The notes under the pieces: model-generated
What the model saw: only the letters and a program-made list of their open reading frames with translations
Databases searched by the model: none
What the model was told of the DNA's origin: nothing
From: Anaerovibrio lipolyticus LB2005
GTDB taxonomy: Bacteria > Bacillota > Negativicutes > Selenomonadales > Selenomonadaceae
DNA: 64,000 bases
Reading direction: 5' to 3'
Assembly (NCBI RefSeq): GCF_000621545.1
Contig: NZ_JHYA01000001.1
Span: 276,872 to 340,871, forward strand
Made by a program: the position numbers and the translations under genes
Shown: one piece after another, positions 43,876 through 52,506 of the stretch
How positions within the stretch are numbered: position 1 is the stretch's first letter
How the letters are laid out: the number at the start of each line of letters is the position of its first letter

Positions 43876-44656
43876 AACGCTTGCCTCCAATCGTTGGCAC
43901 TGAAGCCAGCAAAGTTTTCGTATAATCGCTCTGTGGATTGGTAAGGATATCCTTGGCGTTGCCGTATTCCAGCACCCGTCCGCCGGCCATAACCATGAGT
44001 TTGTCCGACATATAGGATGCCACACCGAGATTATGGGTCACCATAATCATAGCAGTACCAGACTCCTTTACCACCTGCATCAGTTCCTTTACTATCTGGG
44101 CCTGTGTGGTTACATCAAGAGCCGAGGTAGGCTCATCCGCCAGCAAAAGCTGGGGATGAAAAGTTATTGCCATAGCAATACCTACCCTCTGGCGCATACC
44201 ACCAGAAAGCTCGAAGGCATAGGAGGAAAGTATATTTTCAGCATTGGGAAGATGCATCCGCTTGAGTATCTCAACGGCCTTGGCATCTGCTTCCGAATCG
44301 CTCATATCACTATGAAGCTGAATATACTCTCTAAACTGATGACCTATAGTTTGAACGGGGTTCAGCATATTGCCTGAATCCTGGAAAATCATGGAAATAT
44401 CCTTGCCTCGCAGTTCACGCCACTCCTTAAGGGAAAGGGCCTTTAAATCCCTTCCCTTAAAGTTGAGGGTTCCCTTGCTCACATGGCCGTCTCCAGATAG
44501 CAGCCCCAGGATTGAACGGATAACTGTTGTTTTACCGCTGCCGGATTCACCAACAATAGTCAGAATTTCACCTTCATTTAAAGATAATTTTACATTTTCT
44601 ACTGTCGGAGTATTGTCTCCATAGGTGATATCCAGGTCATTTATTTCTAGTAACAT
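43868..44656 (-). CDS. Nickel/peptide-type ABC transporter ATP-binding protein (NikD/DppD-like)
   Basis: 262 residues. Walker A GESGSGKTT, signature LSGGMRQRV, Walker B LLLADEPTSALD, and a C-terminal oligopeptide-type extension. Starts 10 bp after the binding-protein gene. Powers uptake together with its overlapping partner. Confidence 0.94.
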   Translation of the reverse strand: MLLEINDLDITYGDNTPTVENVKLSLNEGEILTIVGESGSGKTTVIRSILGLLSGDGHVSKGTLNFKGRDLKALSLKEWRELRGKDISMIFQDSGNMLNPVQTIGHQFREYIQLHSDMSDSEADAKAVEILKRMHLPNAENILSSYAFELSGGMRQRVGIAMAITFHPQLLLADEPTSALDVTTQAQIVKELMQVVKESGTAMIMVTHNLGVASYMSDKLMVMAGGRVLEYGNAKDILTNPQSDYTKTLLASVPTIGGKRYV

Positions 44657-44666
44657 GGATTGCTCC

Positions 44667-46256
44667 TTACTTGGATGCTGGCTTAATCAGACTGGTAATC
44701 CAATAATAATCGGAAGGGAACATCTTTACACCAGACAACGCATTGTTAAAGATAATGTTGGTCTGAGGGTAACCCAGGAACAGAGCTGCACCATCATCCA
44801 TGATCATCTGCTGAATCTCAATGATGAGCTGACGACGCTTCTGCTTATCAAACTCTACAGACAAAGCATTGAACTTGGCATCAAGAGCAGGATTGCTGTA
44901 GCCGGAACCATTCTGAGGATTGTCACCGTTAATGTTGGACTTCCAATACCAGGAGAGATAAATCTCAGGATCACCGGTATTAGCTGTAGTAATATTGGAA
45001 ATCAACAGGTCATACTCACCCTTGATACCCATCTGGTCAACCAGATTATAATCTACACTCTTAATGTTAATATCAAAGCCCAGCTTCTTCAAATCTGCCT
45101 GTACTGCCTCTGCATAAAGAGGTAACTCAGCACGGCTGTTATAAACCACAAAATCCAGCTTTAATGGCTTACCATCCTTATCCAGGATACCATCACCATT
45201 AGTATCAGTCCAACCAGCTTCCTTCAGGAGCTGAGCAGCACGCTCCGGATTATAAGCATTAGGATCCTTTAACTGATCAAAGCCATAATCCATGGATGGT
45301 GGTACTGGTGCCTTACCTGGGAGGAAGGTACCCTTTAACAATACCTTATTATAGGTTTCACGATCGCAGCCACAAATCAAAGCAGCACGAACCTTAGGAT
45401 CCTTCAAAATACCCTTCTGGTTCAGACGGGCCAAAACGGTACGCAGTGAAGAAATTTCATCAATTGTGAAGCTATTATTACCGCGGAAGGAATCCATGTC
45501 ACCAGCCGCAATATTTACAGCCATATCCACATCACCGGACTGGAGAGCCATAGCGCGGGTGTTAGGATCATCAATGGATGGAATCTCAACGGTATCAAAT
45601 GGAACCTCGCCGCCCCAATAATTAGGGTTCTTCTTCATTACGGATTTTTCCTTTACGAAGGATTCAACCATATATGGACCGGTGCAGATTGGACCCTCCT
45701 TGGAGAAATCACGGCTGCTCTCTGCAGTTGTATCAACAATGATAAACAAAGGATCAGCCAGGAAGCCAGCCATATTAGGGGTTGGCTTATCAGTGGTAAT
45801 AATAAGGTTCTGACCCTCTGCCTTAATGGAAGTATACTTAAAGAAGGTAGCGGCACGGCTATTCTTGGCAAATGCCCGCTCGATAGAAGCCTTTACAGCC
45901 TCGGCAGTCAATGGATTACCATTGGAGAACTTTACACCATCGCGAATCTTAAAGGTCCAGGTCAGCTTATCATCACTAACCTTCCACTCCTCAGCCAACC
46001 AAGGCTGAACATTCATCTTCTCATCAAACTTGGCAAGACACTCACCTAAGCCATAACGCATAACAACCCAACCAAAGAAGTTCTCAGTTGGCTCCAGGGT
46101 ATCAGCAAAGTTGGTAACACCAACCTTCAAAACGCCCTTATTAACGGCATCACTACCGGCAGAACCACCGCAACCAGCGATTACTACTGCAGCCATAGCA
46201 GTACACAATCCCACACTGATGGCTTTCCAGATTTTCTTTGTCCTGAAAAAATTCAT
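44667..46256 (-). CDS. ABC transporter solute-binding lipoprotein (NikA/OppA-like)
   Basis: About 529 residues. A basic N-terminus, a hydrophobic segment and lipobox VIAGC, so the protein is anchored by a lipidated cysteine. The rest is an SBP_bac_5 domain (EEWKVSDDKLTWTFKIRDGVKFSNG). The frame is open to 46280, but AAGGA with an eight-base gap favours the ATG at 46256. The family binds nickel chelates, peptides or haem; the B12 riboswitch suggests cobalt or a corrinoid, which is inference. Confidence 0.93.
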   Translation of the reverse strand: MNFFRTKKIWKAISVGLCTAMAAVVIAGCGGSAGSDAVNKGVLKVGVTNFADTLEPTENFFGWVVMRYGLGECLAKFDEKMNVQPWLAEEWKVSDDKLTWTFKIRDGVKFSNGNPLTAEAVKASIERAFAKNSRAATFFKYTSIKAEGQNLIITTDKPTPNMAGFLADPLFIIVDTTAESSRDFSKEGPICTGPYMVESFVKEKSVMKKNPNYWGGEVPFDTVEIPSIDDPNTRAMALQSGDVDMAVNIAAGDMDSFRGNNSFTIDEISSLRTVLARLNQKGILKDPKVRAALICGCDRETYNKVLLKGTFLPGKAPVPPSMDYGFDQLKDPNAYNPERAAQLLKEAGWTDTNGDGILDKDGKPLKLDFVVYNSRAELPLYAEAVQADLKKLGFDINIKSVDYNLVDQMGIKGEYDLLISNITTANTGDPEIYLSWYWKSNINGDNPQNGSGYSNPALDAKFNALSVEFDKQKRRQLIIEIQQMIMDDGAALFLGYPQTNIIFNNALSGVKMFPSDYYWITSLIKPASK

Positions 46257-46295
46257 TTTTTTCATCCTTTCCATTTTCATATAACATAATATGAA

Positions 46296-47195
46296 TCAAG
46301 TCTGACGTGGATCTAAAATATCCCGCAAACTATCTCCCCAAAGATTAAAGATGGCTACCACAATAAATATAGCCATACCAGGATACACCATGAGCCAAGG
46401 GGCTGTCTGTATATACTGACGACCCTCGTTAAGCATCAGACCCCACTCAGGAGTTGGCGGCTGAGCACCGAAGCCCAGGAATGAAAGTCCGGCTATTTCC
46501 ATCATCATGGTACCGATATCCATGGCAGCAGTAATAACTACCATTGGCAGGGTATTAGGCAAAATATGCTGCCAAATTATCATCTTGGTACTGGTACCAC
46601 ACAGCTGAGCAGCAGTAATAAAATCCTGATTGCGGATTTTCAATACCAAGCTGCGCACCAATCGGGCATATTTAGCCCAGCTTACCACGCACAGAGCCAA
46701 TATTGTATTAATAACACTTCCACCCATGATACCGGCTATAGCAATGGCCAAAACGATACCTGGGAAGGACAGCATCATGTCAGTAAACCGCATGAGCACC
46801 ATTTCAATCTTGCCACCGAAGTAGCCAGCCATGGTTCCCACAAAGGTACCTACCACAGCTACCAGCACCACCAGACAGATAGTCATAAATAATGAGGTTT
46901 GGGTACCACAAATAATTCTGGATAGGGTATCACGGCCCATCTTATCGGTTCCCAACAGATGCTCAGCGGAAGGCGTCTGCAACGCATTCTTCATTTCCCC
47001 CACCAGTGGGTCCTGAGGAGCAAGCCAAGGTGCAAAAATAGCTACCAATATAATCAATACTACCAAGGCAGAATATATTGAAAACTGTTTATTGGCTTTA
47101 ATTCTGGACATTAAATTACTATCAACATCCATATTAATGTCCATATTGACATTACTAACCCCATGTCCATGGGAAAAAGTCTTAGTATGAGCCAT
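46296..47195 (-). CDS. Nickel/peptide-type ABC transporter permease (NikC/DppC-like)
   Basis: 299 residues. A histidine-containing N-terminal tail (KTFSHGHGVSNVNMDINMD), then transmembrane segments with the EAA-like loop (TAAQLCGTSTKMIIWQHILPN). GTDKMGRDTLSRII is typical of DppC/NikC. It overlaps the stop of the upstream permease by one base. The short His-rich tail is odd for a permease and could bind metal. Confidence 0.94.
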   Translation of the reverse strand: MAHTKTFSHGHGVSNVNMDINMDVDSNLMSRIKANKQFSIYSALVVLIILVAIFAPWLAPQDPLVGEMKNALQTPSAEHLLGTDKMGRDTLSRIICGTQTSLFMTICLVVLVAVVGTFVGTMAGYFGGKIEMVLMRFTDMMLSFPGIVLAIAIAGIMGGSVINTILALCVVSWAKYARLVRSLVLKIRNQDFITAAQLCGTSTKMIIWQHILPNTLPMVVITAAMDIGTMMMEIAGLSFLGFGAQPPTPEWGLMLNEGRQYIQTAPWLMVYPGMAIFIVVAIFNLWGDSLRDILDPRQT

Positions 47196-48130
47196 TATCT
47201 TGCCTCCTTTTTGAGTCGAGGATCAAGCCATGAATATGACATATCTACCAATAGATTTATCACCATATAAACAATGGCAATCCAAAGTACAAAGCCTTCA
47301 ATTAGAGGATAATCACGCATGGAAATAGCCCGCACTGCCATATTTCCAATTCCTGGCCAGGAGAAGACCATCTCAATAACGGCCACACCACCTAAAAGCC
47401 ATCCAATGGACATGCCCAACAGAGTAATTAGAGGTAAAATCGCATTTGGCAGCACATGCTTCCATAAAATTGTGGTTTCTGAAAGGCCTCGTGCTCTGGC
47501 CCCTACCACATAATCATGATTTAACTCCTCTAAGATTACGGTGCGCACCTGGCGCATGTATTTTGAAGACATATAAATTGCCAATGTAAGAGCAGGCAGG
47601 ACAATTCCCGCTGCGGTTACTTCAGACTGGGCAATTGGAAACAAGCGTAGCTTCAATCCAAAGAAATAAAGCAGCAGCAAGCCTATCCAAAAGCTAGGCA
47701 TGGACACCCCGATAAAGGAAAGGCCTCTGACAATATAATCAGGCAGCTTATTACGCTTTACTGCCGACCATATACCAAGGGGCAAGGAAATAATCAGCAC
47801 AAATATAATTGTGACTACAGCCAACAGCAGGGTCCCGGCAAAGCCCTCCAGCAGCTTATCCACCACTGGCTTTTTCGCCGAATAGGACATGCCCATATCT
47901 CCGTGGAGCACACCTCCGGCCCAATTTACATACTGCACCAAGAACGGTTGATCCAACCCTAAATCATGTCGGGTCTGTTCCACCAGCTCAGCAGATACCA
48001 CTGTATCTGCCGTCTCCAGCAGCATAGATACAGGGTCTCCTGGTGCCAACCAGGTCAGACAGAAGGTGAGAAAGCTAACTCCAATTAAGGTTCCCAGCAT
48101 CTGCAATAATCGTCCTACAATCCTTTTCAA
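47195..48130 (-). CDS. Nickel/peptide-type ABC transporter permease (NikB/DppB-like), UUG start
   Basis: About 311 residues, six transmembrane helices; LTWLAPGDPVSMLL, the periplasmic loop, and YVVGARARGLSETTILWKHVLPNA. The annotated-looking longer frame (to 48190) runs through the terminator hairpin. The true start is a TTG at 48130, seven bases after AAGGAGAGG. It is the first gene of the cobalamin-riboswitch operon. Confidence 0.92.
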   Translation of the reverse strand: MKRIVGRLLQMLGTLIGVSFLTFCLTWLAPGDPVSMLLETADTVVSAELVEQTRHDLGLDQPFLVQYVNWAGGVLHGDMGMSYSAKKPVVDKLLEGFAGTLLLAVVTIIFVLIISLPLGIWSAVKRNKLPDYIVRGLSFIGVSMPSFWIGLLLLYFFGLKLRLFPIAQSEVTAAGIVLPALTLAIYMSSKYMRQVRTVILEELNHDYVVGARARGLSETTILWKHVLPNAILPLITLLGMSIGWLLGGVAVIEMVFSWPGIGNMAVRAISMRDYPLIEGFVLWIAIVYMVINLLVDMSYSWLDPRLKKEAR

Positions 48131-48156
48131 AAAAAATCCTCTCCTTGTCAAAGCAT

Positions 48157-48188
48157 AAAAAAAGCCTGTCTGCAACGCACAGACAGGC
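48157..48188 (-). terminator. Terminator of the cobalamin riboswitch
   Basis: GCCTGTCTG ... CAGACAGGC followed by TTTTTTT on the minus strand. An earlier CCUGUCUG (48219-48212) can pair with the 3' arm and prevent the hairpin, so the switch works by attenuation. Confidence 0.9.
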
Positions 48189-48261
48189 AAAGAGATTTCA
48201 GACCAAAATACCAGACAGGTACCCCTGAAATATCCAACCTCCCTGTCGCTCGCAGGTAATA

Positions 48262-48452
48262 ATGGTGAATGCTAATCAGGCAGTTCTTCTGGCTCCAGGT
48301 CATCATGAATGTTGTGCCTTCCCAAAGAAGCTTGTCCTTCTTCAGTGACTGGATAGCTCAAATCCTATCCGTACAACATCACTCTCTGTTACAGTGGCGG
48401 GACCGCTTCGGCTTATACCGAATTCCCTATTAAGTCTTTCGACACCCGATTC
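48262..48452 (-). promoter_or_regulatory. Cobalamin (B12) riboswitch
   Basis: On the minus strand the conserved AAAGACTTAATAGGGAA, GCGGTCCCGCCACTGTAA, GGGAAGGC, and GATGACCTGGAGCCAGAAGA blocks appear in the order known for B12 riboswitches. The following stretch to the terminator at 48157-48188 holds alternative pairings. The 510 bp between nikB-like and rpsI are thus explained by promoter, riboswitch, terminator and the rpsI terminator. Confidence 0.95.
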
Positions 48453-48482
48453 TCTATATACATTTTTTAGTGAAACATTGGT

Positions 48483-48512
48483 AGTATAGCATTTTTAATC
48501 ATTATTTGTCAA
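48483..48512 (-). promoter_or_regulatory. Sigma-A promoter of the B12-controlled operon
   Basis: TTGACA (48507-48512), 18-bp spacer, TATACT (48483-48488). Start expected near 48476. Confidence 0.88.
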
Positions 48513-48592
48513 ACGATTTTATGCTATCATTCTAAGCTTATTGTCCTAGAGTAATTATATATTTTTTGTTAAAAAATATTATAATTACATTC

Positions 48593-48623
48593 AAAAAGCC
48601 CTGTGGTATAACCACAGGGCTTT
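48593..48623 (-). terminator. Terminator downstream of rpsI
   Basis: AAAGCCCTGTGG-TTATA-CCACAGGGCTTTTT on the minus strand. Confidence 0.95.
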
Positions 48624-48640
48624 GTTTCGATAATATGAAA

Positions 48641-49054
48641 TTATCTCTTGGAGAACTGGGACGCCTTACGGGCCTTCTTGAGACCGTACTTACGACGCTC
48701 TTTCTCTCTAGGGTCACGAGTTACGAAACCAGCCTTCTTCAGTGCTGGACGAAGATCGCCATCGAGAACCATAAGTGCACGGGTAATGCCATGACGGATA
48801 GCGCCTGCCTGACCGGAAGCACCGCCGCCCTTTACATCAGCGATTACATCATACTTATCAACAGTCTCAGTCAGCTCCAAAGGCTGTCTTACGATCAGCT
48901 CAAGAGTCTTGAGACCAAAATACTCATCCATTGCGCGACCATTGATGGTCACCTTGCCTTCACCTGGAACAAGACGAACTCTTGCAATGGAAGACTTTCT
49001 GCGGCCTGTGCCGTAGTAGCTAGCTAATGCCATTTTAAATGTTCCTCCTTCCAA
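48641..49054 (-). CDS. rpsI: Ribosomal protein S9 (uS9)
   Basis: 137 residues, typical length with a slightly longer N-terminus. [23 protein letters not shown] and the C-terminal [24 protein letters not shown] are diagnostic. Its tail reaches the P-site tRNA in the 30S subunit. Starts 3 bp after the rplM stop. The internal ATG ([10 protein letters not shown]) is the more usual start; the frame begins at MEGGTFK, where GGAGG lies, so the shorter product is likely. Confidence 0.97.
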   Translation of the reverse strand: MEGGTFKMALASYYGTGRRKSSIARVRLVPGEGKVTINGRAMDEYFGLKTLELIVRQPLELTETVDKYDVIADVKGGGASGQAGAIRHGITRALMVLDGDLRPALKKAGFVTRDPREKERRKYGLKKARKASQFSKR

Positions 49055-49057
49055 GTA

Positions 49058-49516
49058 TTAGCGAATGTTCAGCTTGAGCTCTTCTGGCTGCTGTGCAGCA
49101 TGAGGATGCTCGGAACCAGCATATACATTCAGCTTTCTATACATCTGCTCACCAAGACGGTTGTGTGGAAGCATACCACGGATAGCCTTCTCAACAACGC
49201 GAGTTGGGAACTTCTCCATCATCTGACCAGCTGGGGTGAAAGTAGTTCCACCAGTGTAACCGGAATGACGGAAATAAATCTTATCAGTTAACTTCTTACC
49301 AGTGAATACAACCTTCTCTGCATTGATAACGATAACGAAATCACCACAATCAACATGTGGAGTGAAGGTTGGTTTATGTTTACCGCGAAGAACTTTTGCA
49401 ACTTCAGCAGCTAATCTACCTACAGTCTGACCTTCAGCGTCTACAACATACCATTTACGCTCTACGTTCTGAGCATTTGCCATAAACGTTGTCTTCATGC
49501 GATATATCCCTCCCAT
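49058..49516 (-). CDS. rplM: Ribosomal protein L13 (uL13)
   Basis: About 147-152 residues. [38 protein letters not shown] and GMLPHNRLG are diagnostic. The frame begins [11 protein letters not shown]; the second ATG (49498) follows GGGAGG and is probably the real start. Transcribed with rpsI from the promoter at 49609-49637. Confidence 0.97.
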   Translation of the reverse strand: MGGIYRMKTTFMANAQNVERKWYVVDAEGQTVGRLAAEVAKVLRGKHKPTFTPHVDCGDFVIVINAEKVVFTGKKLTDKIYFRHSGYTGGTTFTPAGQMMEKFPTRVVEKAIRGMLPHNRLGEQMYRKLNVYAGSEHPHAAQQPEELKLNIR

Positions 49517-49529
49517 AAATTTTAATTTT

Positions 49530-49602
49530 TATTTTTCTAATTTGGGTTGTGAAGTGTAGTCGGCCTCCGGGGCTAATGGAAGCGGCTCTACAAAGCCTCA
49601 CT
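49530..49602 (-). promoter_or_regulatory. Possible L13 leader (autoregulatory 5' UTR)
   Basis: The transcribed leader (from about 49602) contains AGUGAGGCUU...GAGCCGCUUCC and GCCCCGGAGGC structures ahead of rplM. Position and size fit the Firmicute L13 leader class, but I cannot align it to the model. Confidence 0.4.
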
Positions 49603-49608
49603 TGAACT

Positions 49609-49637
49609 ATTTTACTCAAGTTTCCATAGGAAGTCAA
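49609..49637 (-). promoter_or_regulatory. Sigma-A promoter of rplM-rpsI
   Basis: TTGACT (49632-49637), 17-bp spacer, TAAAAT (49609-49614). Confidence 0.85.
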
Positions 49638-49766
49638 GCATTTTCTTGTCGACCTGATAAGAAGCCGAAGAAAACGCCTCACCTGTTATCCACAGAATAT
49701 CTGTGAATAAAATAGCTTATGCCCGAATATAATACAATATTTTGGAGTACCATTTCAACTACTTTT

Positions 49767-50597
49767 TTAAAGTTTTATGATTTTTCCCTTGGTGATTATG
49801 TCAGCGTCTTTCAAGTTATACACTTCATCAAAGAGTTTCATGTGGAAGGTTCCAGGGCCATCACTTACCTGTTCTGCCTTTTCCCCGGCAATCCCCAAGG
49901 TTATGGCTCCAAGCAAGGCAGCCATCAATGGGTTACCACTTGGAAGCAGGGCAGCTACCATGGCATTTAGCATACATCCTGTTCCAGTAATATTTCCCAG
50001 CATAGGAACACCATTGTGCACCATATAGGAATTCTCCCCATCTGTGATAAAATCTATAGGACCACTTACCAGAAGTACCGCGGAATGCTCTTTGGACCAC
50101 TGGCCTAAAAATTTTGCATACTCGTCTATATTCTGTTCATCTATAAGCTGCTCCTTATTGGCTTCCACCCCGGAGCTACGGCATTCTATACCACAGGTGG
50201 AAAGAATCTCAGTAATATTGCCCTTCAACACAGCAGGCTTATATTTATTGATAAACTCCTGCAGAAAGTTTTTCCGTAATGTACTGCAAGCGGCACCAAC
50301 TAAATCAATTATTATCGGAACACCATGATCTCTGGCAGCAGCCGCTGATACCCCCATGGCCAGCAATCTGTCCCTTGTTATTGAGCCTAAATTTAAGCAT
50401 AGGGCATTGGCCACAGAGGTGATTTCATCCACCTCCTCCGGATGCTCAGCCATCATTGGCCGACCACCAAGAGCCAATATCATATTTGCGCAATCATTAA
50501 TGGATATTGGATTGGTGATACAATGAATCAGAGGACTGGTTTTCCTGATAAAGTGGCTCACTTCCAGTATCTCTTGGGAAATCTTGTGATTTATCAT
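49767..50597 (-). CDS. thiM: Hydroxyethylthiazole kinase
   Basis: 276 residues. PLIHCITNPISINDCANMILALGG at residues 22-46, NAVAL/DPVG-like region and GTGCMLNAMVAALL with the conserved cysteine mark ThiM, which phosphorylates thiazole alcohol (HET) to HET-P for thiamine salvage. GGGAG lies nine bases before the ATG. Its first 101 bp overlap the 3' end of thiW in another frame. No convincing terminator follows. Confidence 0.95.
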   Translation of the reverse strand: MINHKISQEILEVSHFIRKTSPLIHCITNPISINDCANMILALGGRPMMAEHPEEVDEITSVANALCLNLGSITRDRLLAMGVSAAAARDHGVPIIIDLVGAACSTLRKNFLQEFINKYKPAVLKGNITEILSTCGIECRSSGVEANKEQLIDEQNIDEYAKFLGQWSKEHSAVLLVSGPIDFITDGENSYMVHNGVPMLGNITGTGCMLNAMVAALLPSGNPLMAALLGAITLGIAGEKAEQVSDGPGTFHMKLFDEVYNLKDADIITKGKIIKL

Positions 50598-51111
50598 AGG
50601 TTCTCGCTCCCAGCTTCTTTTGAATTTCAGTCAAGGTGTTGTTTTTCTTCAGGGCAGTAAGGAAAATAAAGGCAATAGAGCCTCCTATAAGGGTACCCAT
50701 AATGAATGATGGCACATAGAACATCCAGGTCAGTCCTGTGCGACCAACTAAAAATGTCATTACAGGGTAGGATACAATGGCACCTATAATTCCAGTTCCA
50801 ATAACTTCACCCAGGACGGCGCCTATAAGCTTACCCTTAGTCATTCTATATAACAGTCCGGATAAGGTTGCTCCAAATATGGCCCCCGTCAAGGCCAAAG
50901 GAGGTATCCCCATTACAACCATCCTAATGATACCTATAATAAAGGCACAGGTAAAGGCCTCTACCGGTCCCAGCATAACAGCACACACAATATTAATGAG
51001 ATGAGCCATAGGACACATGCCTTCAACCCGCAATATAGGTGAAATAACAACTCCTAAACCGATCATCATGGCCATAAAGACCATCCTTAAAATTTTCTGG
51101 TGATTTGACAT
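50497..51111 (-). CDS. thiW: Thiazole-precursor transporter ThiW
   Basis: 204 residues; five or six transmembrane segments with MVFMAMMIGLGVVISPILRVEGMCPMAHLINIVCAVMLGP at the start, as in the ThiW energy-coupled S-component-like family that imports the thiazole moiety. The family is usually about 165 residues. Here the last about 35 residues (KSQDFPRDTGSEPLYQENQ...) are polar and lie over thiM, probably a read-on past an ancestral stop. The ATG follows directly a run of seven T of a hairpin, so initiation is under leader control. Confidence 0.92.
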   Translation of the reverse strand: MSNHQKILRMVFMAMMIGLGVVISPILRVEGMCPMAHLINIVCAVMLGPVEAFTCAFIIGIIRMVVMGIPPLALTGAIFGATLSGLLYRMTKGKLIGAVLGEVIGTGIIGAIVSYPVMTFLVGRTGLTWMFYVPSFIMGTLIGGSIAFIFLTALKKNNTLTEIQKKLGARTYDKSQDFPRDTGSEPLYQENQSSDSLYHQSNIH

Positions 51112-51170
51112 AAAAAAACTTCACTCCTTTAGCTAAATTCCCCGGGATTTCAGCTGCAGTCAGTGAAGTG
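51112..51170 (-). terminator. Terminator-like hairpin with embedded inner hairpin, overlapping the thiW ribosome-binding site
   Basis: ACTTCAC (51169-51163) pairs with GTGAAGT (51124-51118), followed by seven T that abut the thiW ATG. Inside lies AGCT-G-AAAT ... ATTT-AGCT (51155-51131). The 3' arm contains the GGAG ribosome-binding site. The layout, an aptamer-like internal fold inside a terminator stem, recalls HMP-PP (thiS motif) riboswitches, but I have not matched that consensus. Confidence 0.6.
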
Positions 51171-51187
51171 CTTATTTATAAACATAA

Positions 51188-51290
51188 ATAGACAGTCATA
51201 CAGCATAAAATCTGCCGAGGCAGGCGGTCGAAGCTCACTAGCTTCCTCTCAACCCGAAACACGGGCTCCCTCGCTATACATCTGTCTGTC
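51188..51290 (-). promoter_or_regulatory. Divergent TPP-riboswitch-like aptamer upstream of thiW-thiM
   Basis: The minus strand has the 5' half of a TPP aptamer: GAGGGAGCCCG ... CGGGTTGAGAGG, a P3-side hairpin (AAGCT-AGTG-AGCTT), then CGACC. Outer strands AGACAG/CTGTCT and GTATAGC/GCTGTAT close it. The pyrophosphate-sensing half, normally ACCTGATC...TAATGCCAGCGTAGGGA, is replaced by CCTGCCTCGGCAG and TTTTATGCTGTATGA. So it may be a degenerate TPP switch or a variant ligand specificity. Confidence 0.6.
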
Positions 51291-51318
51291 AAAAAATCGA
51301 AGGCGCTCCCCTACGATT
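51291..51318 (-). other. Hairpin with U-tract at the start of the thiW leader
   Basis: AATCG-T-AGG ... CCT-T-CGATT followed by TTTTTT on the minus strand, lying between the promoter and the TPP-like aptamer. It looks like a terminator but would precede the aptamer. It may be part of the switch or a transcription pause site. Confidence 0.45.
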
Positions 51319-51340
51319 TCATTAGTTTAACGACACTTTT

Positions 51341-51369
51341 AGTTTAAATTCTTCTGTTAAATTTGTCAA
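51341..51369 (-). promoter_or_regulatory. Sigma-A promoter of thiW-thiM
   Basis: TTGACA (51364-51369), 17-bp spacer, TAAACT (51341-51346). Together with the elements at 51112-51318 it explains the 308 bp between cheV and thiW. Confidence 0.87.
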
Positions 51370-51375
51370 TGTAAA

Positions 51376-51408
51376 ATAAAAATAACTCCCGCCCAAGGGC
51401 GGGAGTCT
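51376..51408 (-). terminator. Terminator downstream of cheV
   Basis: ACTCCCGCCC-TT-GGGCGGGAGT followed by TATTTTTATTTT on the minus strand. Confidence 0.95.
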
Positions 51409-51419
51409 TTGCTTTAATT

Positions 51420-52349
51420 TTATTCTTCCGGTTTCTTGTAGTTGAACACAAGCTCATCGATAAGACCAATCAGCTGATTAATCTCCGGCTTGCTAATCTG
51501 TCCATTTGCACCAAGCTGTTCACCCTTACGGCGCATTTCCTCACTAATGAGGGAGGAGAACAGAATAAACGGAATATTGGCATATCTCTGATCTTCACGA
51601 ACCAGCTTCAGGAGGCGATGACCGTCCATCTGTGGCATCTCAATATCGGAAATAATAACACGAACCTGATCCTCAATAGGAGCATTCTTGTCAATACCAT
51701 CAGACAGATACTTCCAGGCATCAGCACCATTATTAAAGTCACGAACATATCTATAGCCGGACTCATGGAGAGTGGATACCAACAGTTCACGAAGCAATGG
51801 AGAATCCTCTGCACATACAACATGTACATTGTTTCTCTTTGCCTTAACATCCACTGTAGCATCTTCAAAGGTGGTGAGCTTCTGATTAATTTCAGGATTA
51901 ATCTCGGCAATAATTGTCTCGAAGTCCAGCAGGAGAATAATCTTGCCTTCCATCTTGATGATACCAACTACACGGGACTGATCGCCAACCTCAGGAGATG
52001 GCTCCATGTTCTTCCAGGAAATACGGTGAATACGGGATACACTGTCTACCAGGAAGCCGATATTATAATTGTTAATTTCGGTAACAATTATATTCTTTGG
52101 CTCATCAGGAGTCTGGACATTAAGACATCTTGGCAGATTAACCAACGGAATAGCCTTACCACGCAAGGTAAACAGGCCATCTACATAAGGATGGGCCTGA
52201 GGCATCTCAGTAACAGGAGTGCGGGTAATAACCTCGCGAACCTTTGCTACGTTAATACCATAGTTAACCTCACCAATATTAAACTCTACAATCTCAAACT
52301 CATTAGTACCGGTCTCTAAAAGAATACCCTTCTTCTCTTCAGTTGCCAT
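51420..52349 (-). CDS. cheV: Chemotaxis protein CheV
   Basis: 309 residues: a CheW-like domain (residues about 12-155: FEIVEFNIGEVNYGINVAKVREVI, FTLRGKAIPLVNLP) and a receiver domain (about 170-300: VVCAEDSPLLRELLVSTL, VIISDIEMPQMDGH with the phosphorylatable aspartate, LFSSLISEEM). CheV couples chemoreceptors to CheA and adapts the array. Implies a motile, chemotactic cell although no flagellar genes are in view. Single-gene with its own terminator. Confidence 0.95.
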   Translation of the reverse strand: MATEEKKGILLETGTNEFEIVEFNIGEVNYGINVAKVREVITRTPVTEMPQAHPYVDGLFTLRGKAIPLVNLPRCLNVQTPDEPKNIIVTEINNYNIGFLVDSVSRIHRISWKNMEPSPEVGDQSRVVGIIKMEGKIILLLDFETIIAEINPEINQKLTTFEDATVDVKAKRNNVHVVCAEDSPLLRELLVSTLHESGYRYVRDFNNGADAWKYLSDGIDKNAPIEDQVRVIISDIEMPQMDGHRLLKLVREDQRYANIPFILFSSLISEEMRRKGEQLGANGQISKPEINQLIGLIDELVFNYKKPEE

Positions 52350-52506
52350 TCAATCGCCCCCATAATATCTATTTTCCCACAAAACACGCGGGAAACATTC
52401 ACTATACAAACCTAAATAATTAGTTACTACAATACACAAAATTACTATATACTGTAATATTCGTTATTCATAAACTAATTCCTGCTAAAGATACAGAAAA
52501 ACTTTT

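Noticed and set aside
48131..48190. N-terminal 20-residue extension of the first permease
   Set aside because: It would start inside the riboswitch terminator hairpin; the TTG at 48130 has an AAGGAG ribosome-binding site.
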